From Pelagibacterales bacterium SAG-MED31 (GTDB taxonomy: Bacteria; Pseudomonadota; Alphaproteobacteria; HIMB59; GCA-002718135), in contig JACWEB010000001.1 in assembly GCA_014653715.1 (NCBI GenBank), forward strand, positions 148,798 through 182,628: a DNA stretch of 33,831 nt, in the 5' to 3' direction. Positions 1-5,494 of this stretch are shown here, piece by piece. The notes under the pieces are model-generated. The model was not told the origin of the DNA and did not search any database. It saw only the letters and a program-made list of their open reading frames with translations. The stretch's first letter is position 1, and each line of letters starts with the position of its first letter. The translations under genes and the position numbers were made by a program.

Positions 1-70
1 CAAATATCGGAGCTATAATAATTAATGCAATAAAAGTAGCAAATATAGATGACTTATTCCAATATATCAA
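1..70 (-). CDS. Partial N-terminus of a probable Fe(III) ABC transporter permease
   Basis: Just after the stop of the iron-binding protein gene, the minus strand stays open to the window edge. It reads, from a possible TTG start, about 23 residues with a short polar lead (IYWNKSS) and then a hydrophobic run (IFATFIALIIIAPIF), as expected for the first membrane segment of an FbpB/FutB-type permease. Position next to the Fe(III) binding protein supports this; permease genes normally follow such a gene. The start is uncertain because there is no ATG or clear ribosome binding site. The call rests on context and one hydrophobic segment only. Confidence 0.4.
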   Translation of the reverse strand, partial: MIYWNKSSIFATFIALIIIAPIF

Positions 71-88
71 AACACTTGATGTTATAGA

Positions 89-1108
89 TTACCAGCCAAC
101 TCTATCAATTATTTTTTGGGCCAAGGGTGCAAGTTCTGCAATTTTAATAATAGGCACTTGGTCTTCTCTAAATTTTCCCCAAGAATTAAGCTCTTTACTT
201 GGTGAAATATTAACATTCACAGGATACTCAAAATTGATTTCCCCGTATAATTGTTGAGCTTTCTCATTAGTCAAAAATTCTAAAAGTTTAATAGCTTCTG
301 CTTTGTTTTTAGAGTATTTTGCTACACCTCCACCAGATATATTCACATGCGCCCCTCTATCTCCTTCAGCTTGATTAGGAAAAACTAGTTTTACTTTTTC
401 AGCCCATTTTCTCTGCTCAGGATCTTCACTGAATTTTAATTTTCCATAATAGTAATTATTAATTATTGCTATGTTACACTCACCTTCATATATAGATTTT
501 ATCTGCGCTCTATCATTTCCCTGTGGACGTCTTGCAAAATTATTTACCATACCTTTTGCCCATTCTTCAGCTTTCACCTCTCCGTATTCAGCTAAAACAG
601 AAGCCATAATTCCTCTATTATAAACATGACTTCCTGGTCTCGAACAAATTTGACCGTTCCACTTTGGGTCTGCCAAATCTTCCAATCGTGTTATTTCCCC
701 GTCTTTAATAACATCTTTATTTACAGCTATAACTCTTGCTCTTTTTGATAGTGCAAACCAATAATTATCAGGGCTTCTTAAATAAAATGGGATGCTTTTA
801 ATTAATTTATCAGACTTTATTTGAGCCAGAAGATCTAGGTCTGAATAAATATATAGTCTTCCAATATCTACAGTTAAAATTACATCAGCTGGACTATTTT
901 CACCTTCTGATTGCAGTCTCTGCGCAAGACCTTTTTTTGAATAAATAACATTAGTTTTTATTCCTGTTTCATTTGTGAACTCTTCCAAAAAAGGGTTGAT
1001 TAAAAAAGGCTGTCTATGTGAATAAATATTAATTTCTTTAGCAAAAAGGTTAATTGAAAAACATGTAATAAAAATTACTGATAGAATATTAATTATATTT
1101 TTTTTCAT
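89..1108 (-). CDS. Fe(III) ABC transporter periplasmic binding protein (FbpA/FutA family)
   Basis: Periplasmic ferric-ion binding protein feeding an inner-membrane ABC importer. Residues 1-23 are a signal peptide ending LFA, followed by the mature start KEINIYSHRQ typical of this family. The tyrosine cluster NYYYG (about residues 218-222) matches the paired tyrosines that ligate iron in FbpA/FutA proteins, and Y29/H31 in IYSHRQ are candidate additional ligands. The length of 339 aa is normal. The ATG has a good AGGAGT ribosome binding site 8 nt upstream, and the gene starts inside the last 20 bp of the preceding hydroxylase gene, so the two are translationally linked. The anion or synergistic-anion requirement cannot be read from sequence. 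The family call is firm and the iron substrate very likely. Confidence 0.9.
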   Translation of the reverse strand: MKKNIINILSVIFITCFSINLFAKEINIYSHRQPFLINPFLEEFTNETGIKTNVIYSKKGLAQRLQSEGENSPADVILTVDIGRLYIYSDLDLLAQIKSDKLIKSIPFYLRSPDNYWFALSKRARVIAVNKDVIKDGEITRLEDLADPKWNGQICSRPGSHVYNRGIMASVLAEYGEVKAEEWAKGMVNNFARRPQGNDRAQIKSIYEGECNIAIINNYYYGKLKFSEDPEQRKWAEKVKLVFPNQAEGDRGAHVNISGGGVAKYSKNKAEAIKLLEFLTNEKAQQLYGEINFEYPVNVNISPSKELNSWGKFREDQVPIIKIAELAPLAQKIIDRVGW

Positions 1109-2108
1109 TAGAGTAACTCCTTTTATAAAGATTTAAGTAAAGTTTTTTGCTTAAAAAACTAAAATATTTGACAAAATAATTTTTGATTTCAAAAAATGGA
1201 TTTAGATATAATGATTTCAATTCATGACTTTCATCTTCTTGATTCTTTTTAATACCAAGTTCTAAAGTTTCAAAATCTACAGAATGATGTAGTGAACCAA
1301 AAAGCCAATCCCAAATTGCTAATGCGGCACCAAAATTTTTATCATGATGTTCCTTTGCTATAGAATGATGGAGTTGATGTTGGGCTGGTGAGATAAAAAT
1401 ATACTCTACCCATTTCCAATATTGAATTCCTACATGTGAATGCCTTAAATTAGAACCTAGAACATTAAATATAAAAACAAAAATGTTTACACCTAATATT
1501 GTATATAAGCTTACGGTATTGCCAAATAAAAAGATAAAAGAAGAAATGCTAATTGCTTGCGTGACCGAGCTCCTCAAAGAAAAAATAATTGCTTCTAACG
1601 GGTGTGTTCTAAAAACTGTCATAGGTGTGAGCACTGTTGCTGAATGGTGAACTTTATGAAGGGACCATAATATAGGCCATTTATGCATAAAATTATGAAT
1701 TATATATTTGCTAAAATCATCAATCGTGAATTGAAAAAGAGTAAAGGAAATAACAACAATTATTGGTGTTACCCCTGAATACATCCCTTGGTTTAGCCAT
1801 TCAATTGAATGAAAATAAAAGTAAAGAGCAGTTGCTATTGTTATCTGGGTTATAAGAAGTGGGGATATCAACAACATTATAAATTGATTGATAAAAAATA
1901 TTTTATAATCAGATTTAGCTGATTGTGAGAAAAAAATTTTTCTATCAAATATTTTTATAAGTGCCTTTTTAAGATTAATTTTTTTTATGTAAATAAACCA
2001 AAAAAGGGCAATAAGAAAAGAGAGGAAAATGTATGCTAAAAAAATTCTTTTTTTGGGATCTAAAAATTGATTCCCTATATTGTTTATATAATCAGTAAAT
2101 ATTTCCAT
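1089..2108 (-). CDS. Sterol desaturase / fatty acid hydroxylase superfamily membrane protein
   Basis: Integral membrane di-iron oxygenase (PF04116 type). The sequence has several hydrophobic segments (about residues 22-40, 73-100, 113-128 and 185-220) and the eight-histidine signature: HNFMH (138-142), HKVHH (151-155), HSH (223-225) and HQLHH (244-248). All the iron-binding boxes are intact, so it should be active; the substrate (sterol, fatty acid, carotenoid or lipid head group) cannot be told. It lies between a DUF4856 gene and an iron-binding protein gene on the same strand and overlaps the latter by 20 bp, which is an unusual partner for an iron importer. A strong hairpin separates it from the gene upstream. 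The ribosome binding site is weak. Confidence 0.85.
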   Translation of the reverse strand: MEIFTDYINNIGNQFLDPKKRIFLAYIFLSFLIALFWFIYIKKINLKKALIKIFDRKIFFSQSAKSDYKIFFINQFIMLLISPLLITQITIATALYFYFHSIEWLNQGMYSGVTPIIVVISFTLFQFTIDDFSKYIIHNFMHKWPILWSLHKVHHSATVLTPMTVFRTHPLEAIIFSLRSSVTQAISISSFIFLFGNTVSLYTILGVNIFVFIFNVLGSNLRHSHVGIQYWKWVEYIFISPAQHQLHHSIAKEHHDKNFGAALAIWDWLFGSLHHSVDFETLELGIKKNQEDESHELKSLYLNPFFEIKNYFVKYFSFLSKKLYLNLYKRSYSNEKKYN

Positions 2109-2121
2109 AGTTATAGTAATA

Positions 2122-2146
2122 TGCGGCTCTTAATAAAAGAGCCGCA
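2122..2146 (-). other. Intercistronic hairpin between the DUF4856 gene and the hydroxylase gene
   Basis: A perfect 10-bp inverted repeat (TGCGGCTCTT / AAGAGCCGCA) with a 5-nt loop lies in the 51-bp gap. It is GC-rich in an AT-rich surrounding. On the minus strand there is no T-run after the stem, so it is not a standard terminator. It may stabilise the 3' end of the upstream message or partly block readthrough. Confidence 0.7.
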
Positions 2147-2159
2147 CTAAAAAAATTAA

Positions 2160-3536
2160 TTAGTCATTCTCAGCTGAATCAGACGATCCTAGTGAATCAG
2201 CTAATGCAGTCATTTCTGCTAATTGGTCATTGGCTTTAGCTTCTATACCAAATTCATCAACCATTAATTTTTGAATTTTAAGCATATGAAGTTTAAACTC
2301 TGACCATTCTTGCGCTTGGTCTTTGATATAATTACCTGAAGAGTCTACCCCAACGACTTGAGAAGCATTTAAAAGTACAGGACCAAAGCCCATCATACGA
2401 TTCATTTTAACAGAAGTTTCTCCAAGATCTGTAGGTCCACATTGAAGTGCTAAAGCAAATCCTTTTAACTCACCCCAATGCTTAGCATAAGTTCTAAAAG
2501 CATCAGCTGTATCACCATTAGCACCAACTATAGTTTCAAGAGCAACGATATCTTTATAAACCGATCCAGCATATTTAAATACAGATTCAGCTATAACTTT
2601 TTCCCAATTGTTTCTAATGATATCTCTTTCAGCAAGAAGTGCTGTTCTTTCAGAGAAGTTTAAGTTTCTTCCACCTGCGTCTCTGATAATTTCTCTGCCA
2701 TCAATAAATGCTTGATTGATAGTTGCTAGGTAATTTGTTTTACCACCTTTATCATAACTTGAAGCATAATAAGCATGCGCATAAGTATATTCAGAATACA
2801 CATCTACAACACCATCTCCATTAAAGTCAGCGGAAGCCATGTCTTTCTTTTTTGCGACATTATAGTTTTGCTCCGCGCTTAAAGTTAAGGCATGTGCAGC
2901 AGAACCCCAATATCCAAAAGCTTCATCCCAGCTATGCTCTTTACCAGTATAATAAGCACCTTCCTTATAAGGTTCACTGTTTGGCTTTTGACCTATTTCC
3001 ATTTTACTACCAAGATAACTATTTACTGCTTGGTTGTAGAAAACAGCGCCCATGGCAAATTTTGAAATTAGTTGAGTATAATCCATTCCAGTATTAGGAT
3101 CAAAACCACCTTCAACTTCACCCGCTTTTGTGATCATGTGCTCTATAGCCTCAGGACCTGTTAAATTTCCCCAACCAGGGATATATCCTTTGTACATTTT
3201 ACCAGATAAGTTTCCGCTACCTATTTCAGAAACCATAGTCTGCTTAATTACAAAATCACCTTTTGAAGCAGGGGCAACAATTGCTAGACCATCTTCACCA
3301 TTGTAATATGCCATCATTTTAGCAACATCACCACTTTTAACTAATGCTTTCAAACTATCATGAAGTGCATGTCTGGCCATTTGACCAGTATACTTTACTG
3401 AGTTTGTTTTATCTCCATCATAACCTTTTAAAGTAATTGGATAAGGCCCATAAATTTGATGGCCGTCTGCTAATACAGTTTTAGTAAAGCTGAAAGCTAT
3501 CAGGAGTGAAGTAACAAATATAACAAATTTTTTCAT
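2160..3536 (-). CDS. Exported DUF4856 family protein
   Basis: A 458-aa protein with a clear signal peptide (residues 1-23, ending VLADG) and no further membrane segment, so it is probably periplasmic. The body resembles DUF4856 (PF16148): YTGQMARHAL near residue 49, FYNQAVNSYLG, and WDEAFGYWG near residue 204. Around residue 236 there is an acidic loop DFNGDGVVDVYSE that looks like an EF-hand or dockerin-type calcium-binding loop. The biochemical function of the family is not established. It is the first gene of an operon whose later genes handle iron, and Irr-like sites lie upstream, so a role in metal capture at the cell surface is a reasonable inference only. The ATG start directly precedes a basic MKKF signal sequence. 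The rich 5' leader suggests strong or regulated expression. Confidence 0.75.
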   Translation of the reverse strand: MKKFVIFVTSLLIAFSFTKTVLADGHQIYGPYPITLKGYDGDKTNSVKYTGQMARHALHDSLKALVKSGDVAKMMAYYNGEDGLAIVAPASKGDFVIKQTMVSEIGSGNLSGKMYKGYIPGWGNLTGPEAIEHMITKAGEVEGGFDPNTGMDYTQLISKFAMGAVFYNQAVNSYLGSKMEIGQKPNSEPYKEGAYYTGKEHSWDEAFGYWGSAAHALTLSAEQNYNVAKKKDMASADFNGDGVVDVYSEYTYAHAYYASSYDKGGKTNYLATINQAFIDGREIIRDAGGRNLNFSERTALLAERDIIRNNWEKVIAESVFKYAGSVYKDIVALETIVGANGDTADAFRTYAKHWGELKGFALALQCGPTDLGETSVKMNRMMGFGPVLLNASQVVGVDSSGNYIKDQAQEWSEFKLHMLKIQKLMVDEFGIEAKANDQLAEMTALADSLGSSDSAEND

Positions 3537-3564
3537 AATTTTCTCTAAATCAATTTTTTAAAGT

Positions 3565-3616
3565 GCGGGAGCTGAATAACGAAATTAGCTGGAACTATTG
3601 TATTTATAGCCCCCGC
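3565..3616 (-). promoter_or_regulatory. Possible structured 5' leader of the DUF4856 gene
   Basis: The short outer arms GCGGG and CCCGC enclose a segment with repeated AGCT and further self-complementary stretches, in the otherwise very AT-rich 200-bp upstream region. On the minus strand this lies 30-80 nt before the ATG and so may be transcribed leader. The pairing is modest and no known riboswitch class is recognised. Confidence 0.3.
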
Positions 3617-3630
3617 GTCCTCTTATTGAG

Positions 3631-3657
3631 AATCTAAAAACTTTTTAATCTAAAAAC
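3631..3657. repeat. Tandem 11-bp direct repeat upstream of the DUF4856 gene
   Basis: AATCTAAAAAC occurs twice (3631-3641 and 3647-3657), separated by TTTTT, giving a 16-bp period. It lies about 100-120 bp upstream of the DUF4856 start and between the gene and the Irr-like palindrome. It may be a regulator-binding repeat in the promoter region; no known motif is assigned. Confidence 0.5.
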
Positions 3658-3713
3658 ATAAAGAAAATAATATAAAAAAAATTGTTAAGGAAAAGTAATG
3701 AAAATTGATTATG

Positions 3714-3730
3714 TTTAGAATTATTCTAAT
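3714..3730. promoter_or_regulatory. Irr-like iron control element, site 1
   Basis: TTTAGAA-TTA-TTCTAAT matches the alphaproteobacterial Irr box (TTTAGAA-N3-TTCTAAA) at 13 of 14 fixed positions. It lies 178 bp upstream of the DUF4856 start, the first gene of the iron operon, and 11 bp past the stop of the broken MarR-like gene. Its right half-site is shared with a second palindrome (3724-3746). Binding by Irr is inferred from the motif and the iron genes nearby. Confidence 0.6.
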
Positions 3731-3746
3731 TAAATTTTAATTAGAA
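3724..3746. repeat. Perfect AT-rich palindrome overlapping the Irr-like site and the MarR-like stop codon
   Basis: TTCTAATTAAA, one central T, then TTTAATTAGAA: an 11-bp perfect inverted repeat. It contains the stop codon of the MarR-like gene and shares its TTCTAA half with the Irr-like site, so three TTAGAA/TTCTAA half-sites stand in a row. It could act as a weak terminator for the MarR-like gene or as an extra operator half-site. Confidence 0.55.
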
Positions 3747-4153
3747 AAATATTTCTTTTGATCGCAAGTACCATCGAGTTAGCATCAGAGAATACTCTTC
3801 GGATAAACAATAAGACCTTACTCTTCTATCTTTCTTTGAATATTGTTTTACAAAAAAACCTTTGCTGACAGCGTTGTTCAGTGTTGAATATATTGTTGAT
3901 CTACACCCTAATTTAGGAGGTATCCTTTTACATAACATTTCATAAGATAAGCATTTATCAGCATAGGTAGATGAAGCAATTTCTAAGCTTATCGCATGCG
4001 TTAAAGCAGAAGAGTAAAAAAATCATGGCATTTATCTTTTGTATTTTTTTGATAAAAATCATTCTTAACGAGATCTACAACATTTTGAAGAGCCAACATA
4101 AAAATACTATATAGGGTTGAAAAATTGCGCTGGTACCTGCAACAACTTTTCAA
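3741..4153 (-). pseudogene. MarR-like winged-helix regulator, broken by a frameshift
   Basis: The 65-aa track ORF is only the C-terminal half. Its part CRSTIYSTLNNAVSKGF followed by KKDRRVRSYCLSEE looks like the recognition helix and wing of a MarR regulator. The same frame extends upstream to about 4023, reading YSSALTHAISLEIASS. There it ends at a run of seven A (4016-4022 on the plus strand). In the neighbouring frame the protein continues upstream through NVVDLVKNDFYQKN and MLALQ (ATG at 4099; TTG at 4153 also possible). One extra base in the homopolymer would restore a protein of about 120-135 aa. It is either a recent inactivation or a sequencing error at a homopolymer. Irr-like palindromes flank it, so it may have been an iron-linked regulator. 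The MarR assignment is by eye and moderate. Confidence 0.5.
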
Positions 4154-4155
4154 CC
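4115..4155. repeat. Inverted repeat at the 5' end of the MarR-like gene
   Basis: The arms GGTTGAAAA (4115-4123) and TTTTCAACC (4147-4155) are perfectly complementary, with a partly self-complementary centre that includes GGTACC and TTGC/GCAA. If the ATG at 4099 is the real start, the repeat lies in the 5' leader and could be a self-regulatory operator or hairpin. If translation starts at the TTG (4153), it is inside the coding sequence. Confidence 0.4.
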
Positions 4156-4256
4156 ACGAGTAGAAACATACAAGCTATTAAGTATGAATTTTTTGAATAA
4201 GAGTAAAGTTATTTATTATTTATTAAGGCGAGTAATCAAAAATCAATGTTATTGAA

Positions 4257-4273
4257 TTTAGAATAATTCTAAA
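4257..4273. promoter_or_regulatory. Irr-like iron control element, site 2
   Basis: TTTAGAA-TAA-TTCTAAA is an exact match to the Irr box consensus and a perfect palindrome around its central 3 bp. It lies directly after the hsp20 terminator and about 100-160 bp upstream of the MarR-like gene on the minus strand, so its most likely target is that gene, or a longer transcript into the iron operon. Confidence in the motif is high; regulator and target are inferred. Confidence 0.65.
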
Positions 4274-4275
4274 AC

Positions 4276-4293
4276 AGGGGGCTCTCGCCCCCT
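4276..4293 (-). terminator. Terminator of hsp20
   Basis: AGGGGGC / GCCCCCT, a 7-bp GC-rich stem with a TCTC loop, lies 11 bp after the hsp20 stop. On the minus strand it is followed by TGTTTTAG, a short T-run. It is a plausible Rho-independent terminator that insulates hsp20 from the region below. Confidence 0.75.
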
Positions 4294-4304
4294 ATCTCGT
4301 AAGT

Positions 4305-4742
4305 TTAACTAATAGGAATTAGTCTTGCTTTCTTTTCTTCTGGAATAATTCTTTCCAAATCAATATTTAATAAACCATTTAACAATTCAGCATTCTTGAT
4401 TTTTATATCTTCTGAAATAGTAAATGATCGTTCAAATTGTCTAGTAGAAATTCCTTTATGAATAACTCCATTTCCTTCTTCATTCACAACTTTCTCTTTT
4501 TGTTTGTTGCGAACAGTCAGATTATTTTCTTTAAGCTCTAATTCAATATCATCTTTAGAATACCCAGCTAAAGCTACTTCTATTTTATAATTATTCTCAT
4601 TTATTCTGTGAATATTATATGGTGGATAATTTGAATTGTGTCGCTCTGTAGACTCCAACATTCTATCAAATTCTTCGAAAATTGAGTCAAATCCAACTGA
4701 AAATGGTCTAAGCGAATTCCATACGGATAGGTTTCTTGTCAT
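4305..4742 (-). CDS. hspA: Hsp20/IbpA-type small heat shock protein
   Basis: ATP-independent holdase chaperone that binds unfolding proteins in the cytoplasm and hands them to DnaK/ClpB. The 145-aa protein has a short N-terminal arm (WNSLRPFSVGFDSIFEEFDRML), an alpha-crystallin domain of about residues 40-130 with the typical YKIEVALAGYSKDDIELE strand pair and RQFERSFTI, and a C-terminal IPI tail motif used in oligomer assembly. It stands alone: a sigma32-type promoter and a structured leader lie upstream and a terminator downstream. The start codon is fixed by an AAGGAG ribosome binding site 5 nt before the ATG. The family call is secure; the exact paralogue name is not. Confidence 0.92.
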   Translation of the reverse strand: MTRNLSVWNSLRPFSVGFDSIFEEFDRMLESTERHNSNYPPYNIHRINENNYKIEVALAGYSKDDIELELKENNLTVRNKQKEKVVNEEGNGVIHKGISTRQFERSFTISEDIKIKNAELLNGLLNIDLERIIPEEKKARLIPIS

Positions 4743-4745
4743 AAA

Positions 4746-4794
4746 AACTCCTTATTAAGCAAGTTAAAATTGGCACCCACAATGGCATACCAAT
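4746..4794 (-). ncRNA. Candidate ROSE-like RNA thermometer in the hsp20 leader
   Basis: The 52-nt leader folds into two hairpins. The first pairs ATTGGTA with TGCCAAT (4788-4794 with 4769-4775, one G-U). The second (4746-4765) pairs AACTTGCTT with AAGGAGTT around a short loop, with the G of TTGCT unpaired. This TTGCT opposite the AGGA ribosome binding site, with an unpaired G, is the hallmark of ROSE thermometers on alphaproteobacterial hsp20 genes. Translation would be blocked at low temperature. The fold was done by eye. Confidence 0.6.
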
Positions 4795-4801
4795 AATTAA
4801 A

Positions 4802-4829
4802 ATATGGGAATTGTTACAATTATTTCAAG
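4802..4829 (-). promoter_or_regulatory. Sigma32 (RpoH) promoter of hsp20
   Basis: On the minus strand CTTGAA, 14 nt, then TCCCATAT closely matches the heat-shock sigma consensus CTTGAA-N13/14-CCCCATNT. Transcription would begin near 4795, exactly at the start of the first leader hairpin. The -35 box lies about 9 bp past the stop of the O-methyltransferase gene. Confidence 0.75.
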
Positions 4830-4837
4830 TAAGAAAA

Positions 4838-5494
4838 TTATTTTTTTCGTATAAACGAAAGACCATCAGATAATGGGAGTAAAGAAAATTCCACTCTATC
4901 ATCTTGATTAATTTGTAAACTTAAATCACGAATAGTTTTTGTTTGTGAATCATTTTTAGAAGTATCAGCTACATCACCGTGCCATAGCATGTTATCAATA
5001 ATTATGATTCCATTTGATGGAACTAAACTCAGAGATAATTCATAATAATTTGGATAGTTATTTTTATCTGCATCAATAAAAATCATGTCAAAGGTGTGCT
5101 GACGATCAATTAAACTTTGCATCACATCCACACCTGATCCAATAATAGATTCTATTTTTGAAGTGAGACCATCCTTGTCCCAGTATTTTTGTGCCAATGC
5201 TAAAAACTCTTCTGAATTATCAACAGTAATAATTTTACCATCAGTGGGAAGTCCTCGGGCCATATATAATGTGCTTAACCCTGTAAATCTTCCAATCTCT
5301 AAACATGATTTGGTTTTCGATATATTTACAATAATTTCTAAAAATTGTCCTTGCTCTTTGGCAATTTGCATTTGGGCAACTTTGCCCAGTGCTTTGGTTT
5401 CCTTTTCTAATTCATCGACAAGAGGGTCATTTCGGTACCCTACGTTTTGAAGGTATTTGATTAGATCTTCATTAATTTTTAATTGTGTGCTCAT
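4838..5494 (-). CDS. SAM-dependent O-methyltransferase (catechol / caffeoyl-CoA OMT family)
   Basis: Class I methyltransferase of 218 aa (PF01596/Methyltransf_24 type). It shows the SAM-binding motif LEIGRFTG (residues 65-72), an acidic ribose-binding position in VDNSEEF (91-97), and the metal- and substrate-binding stretches FIDADKNNY (139-147) and IIDNMLWHGDVAD (165-177), which contain the aspartates that hold the divalent metal. The natural substrate is unknown; enzymes like this methylate catechol-type hydroxyls. It is the last gene of the cdd-punA-deoA run: its ATG shares one base with the deoA stop (TAATG), so it is translated by coupling. Why a methyltransferase rides in a nucleoside catabolic operon is not evident. 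Confidence 0.85.
   Translation of the reverse strand: MSTQLKINEDLIKYLQNVGYRNDPLVDELEKETKALGKVAQMQIAKEQGQFLEIIVNISKTKSCLEIGRFTGLSTLYMARGLPTDGKIITVDNSEEFLALAQKYWDKDGLTSKIESIIGSGVDVMQSLIDRQHTFDMIFIDADKNNYPNYYELSLSLVPSNGIIIIDNMLWHGDVADTSKNDSQTKTIRDLSLQINQDDRVEFSLLPLSDGLSFIRKK

Noticed and set aside
2478-3097. Plus-strand ORFs of 61 and 81 aa inside the DUF4856 gene
   Set aside because: They lie wholly antisense to a well-supported gene, show no domain or ribosome binding site, and have composition expected of a shadow frame.
3622-3641. TTATTGAGAATC as a possible Fur box
   Set aside because: Only one half resembles a Fur site and symmetry is absent; the Irr-like palindromes are far better matches for iron control here.
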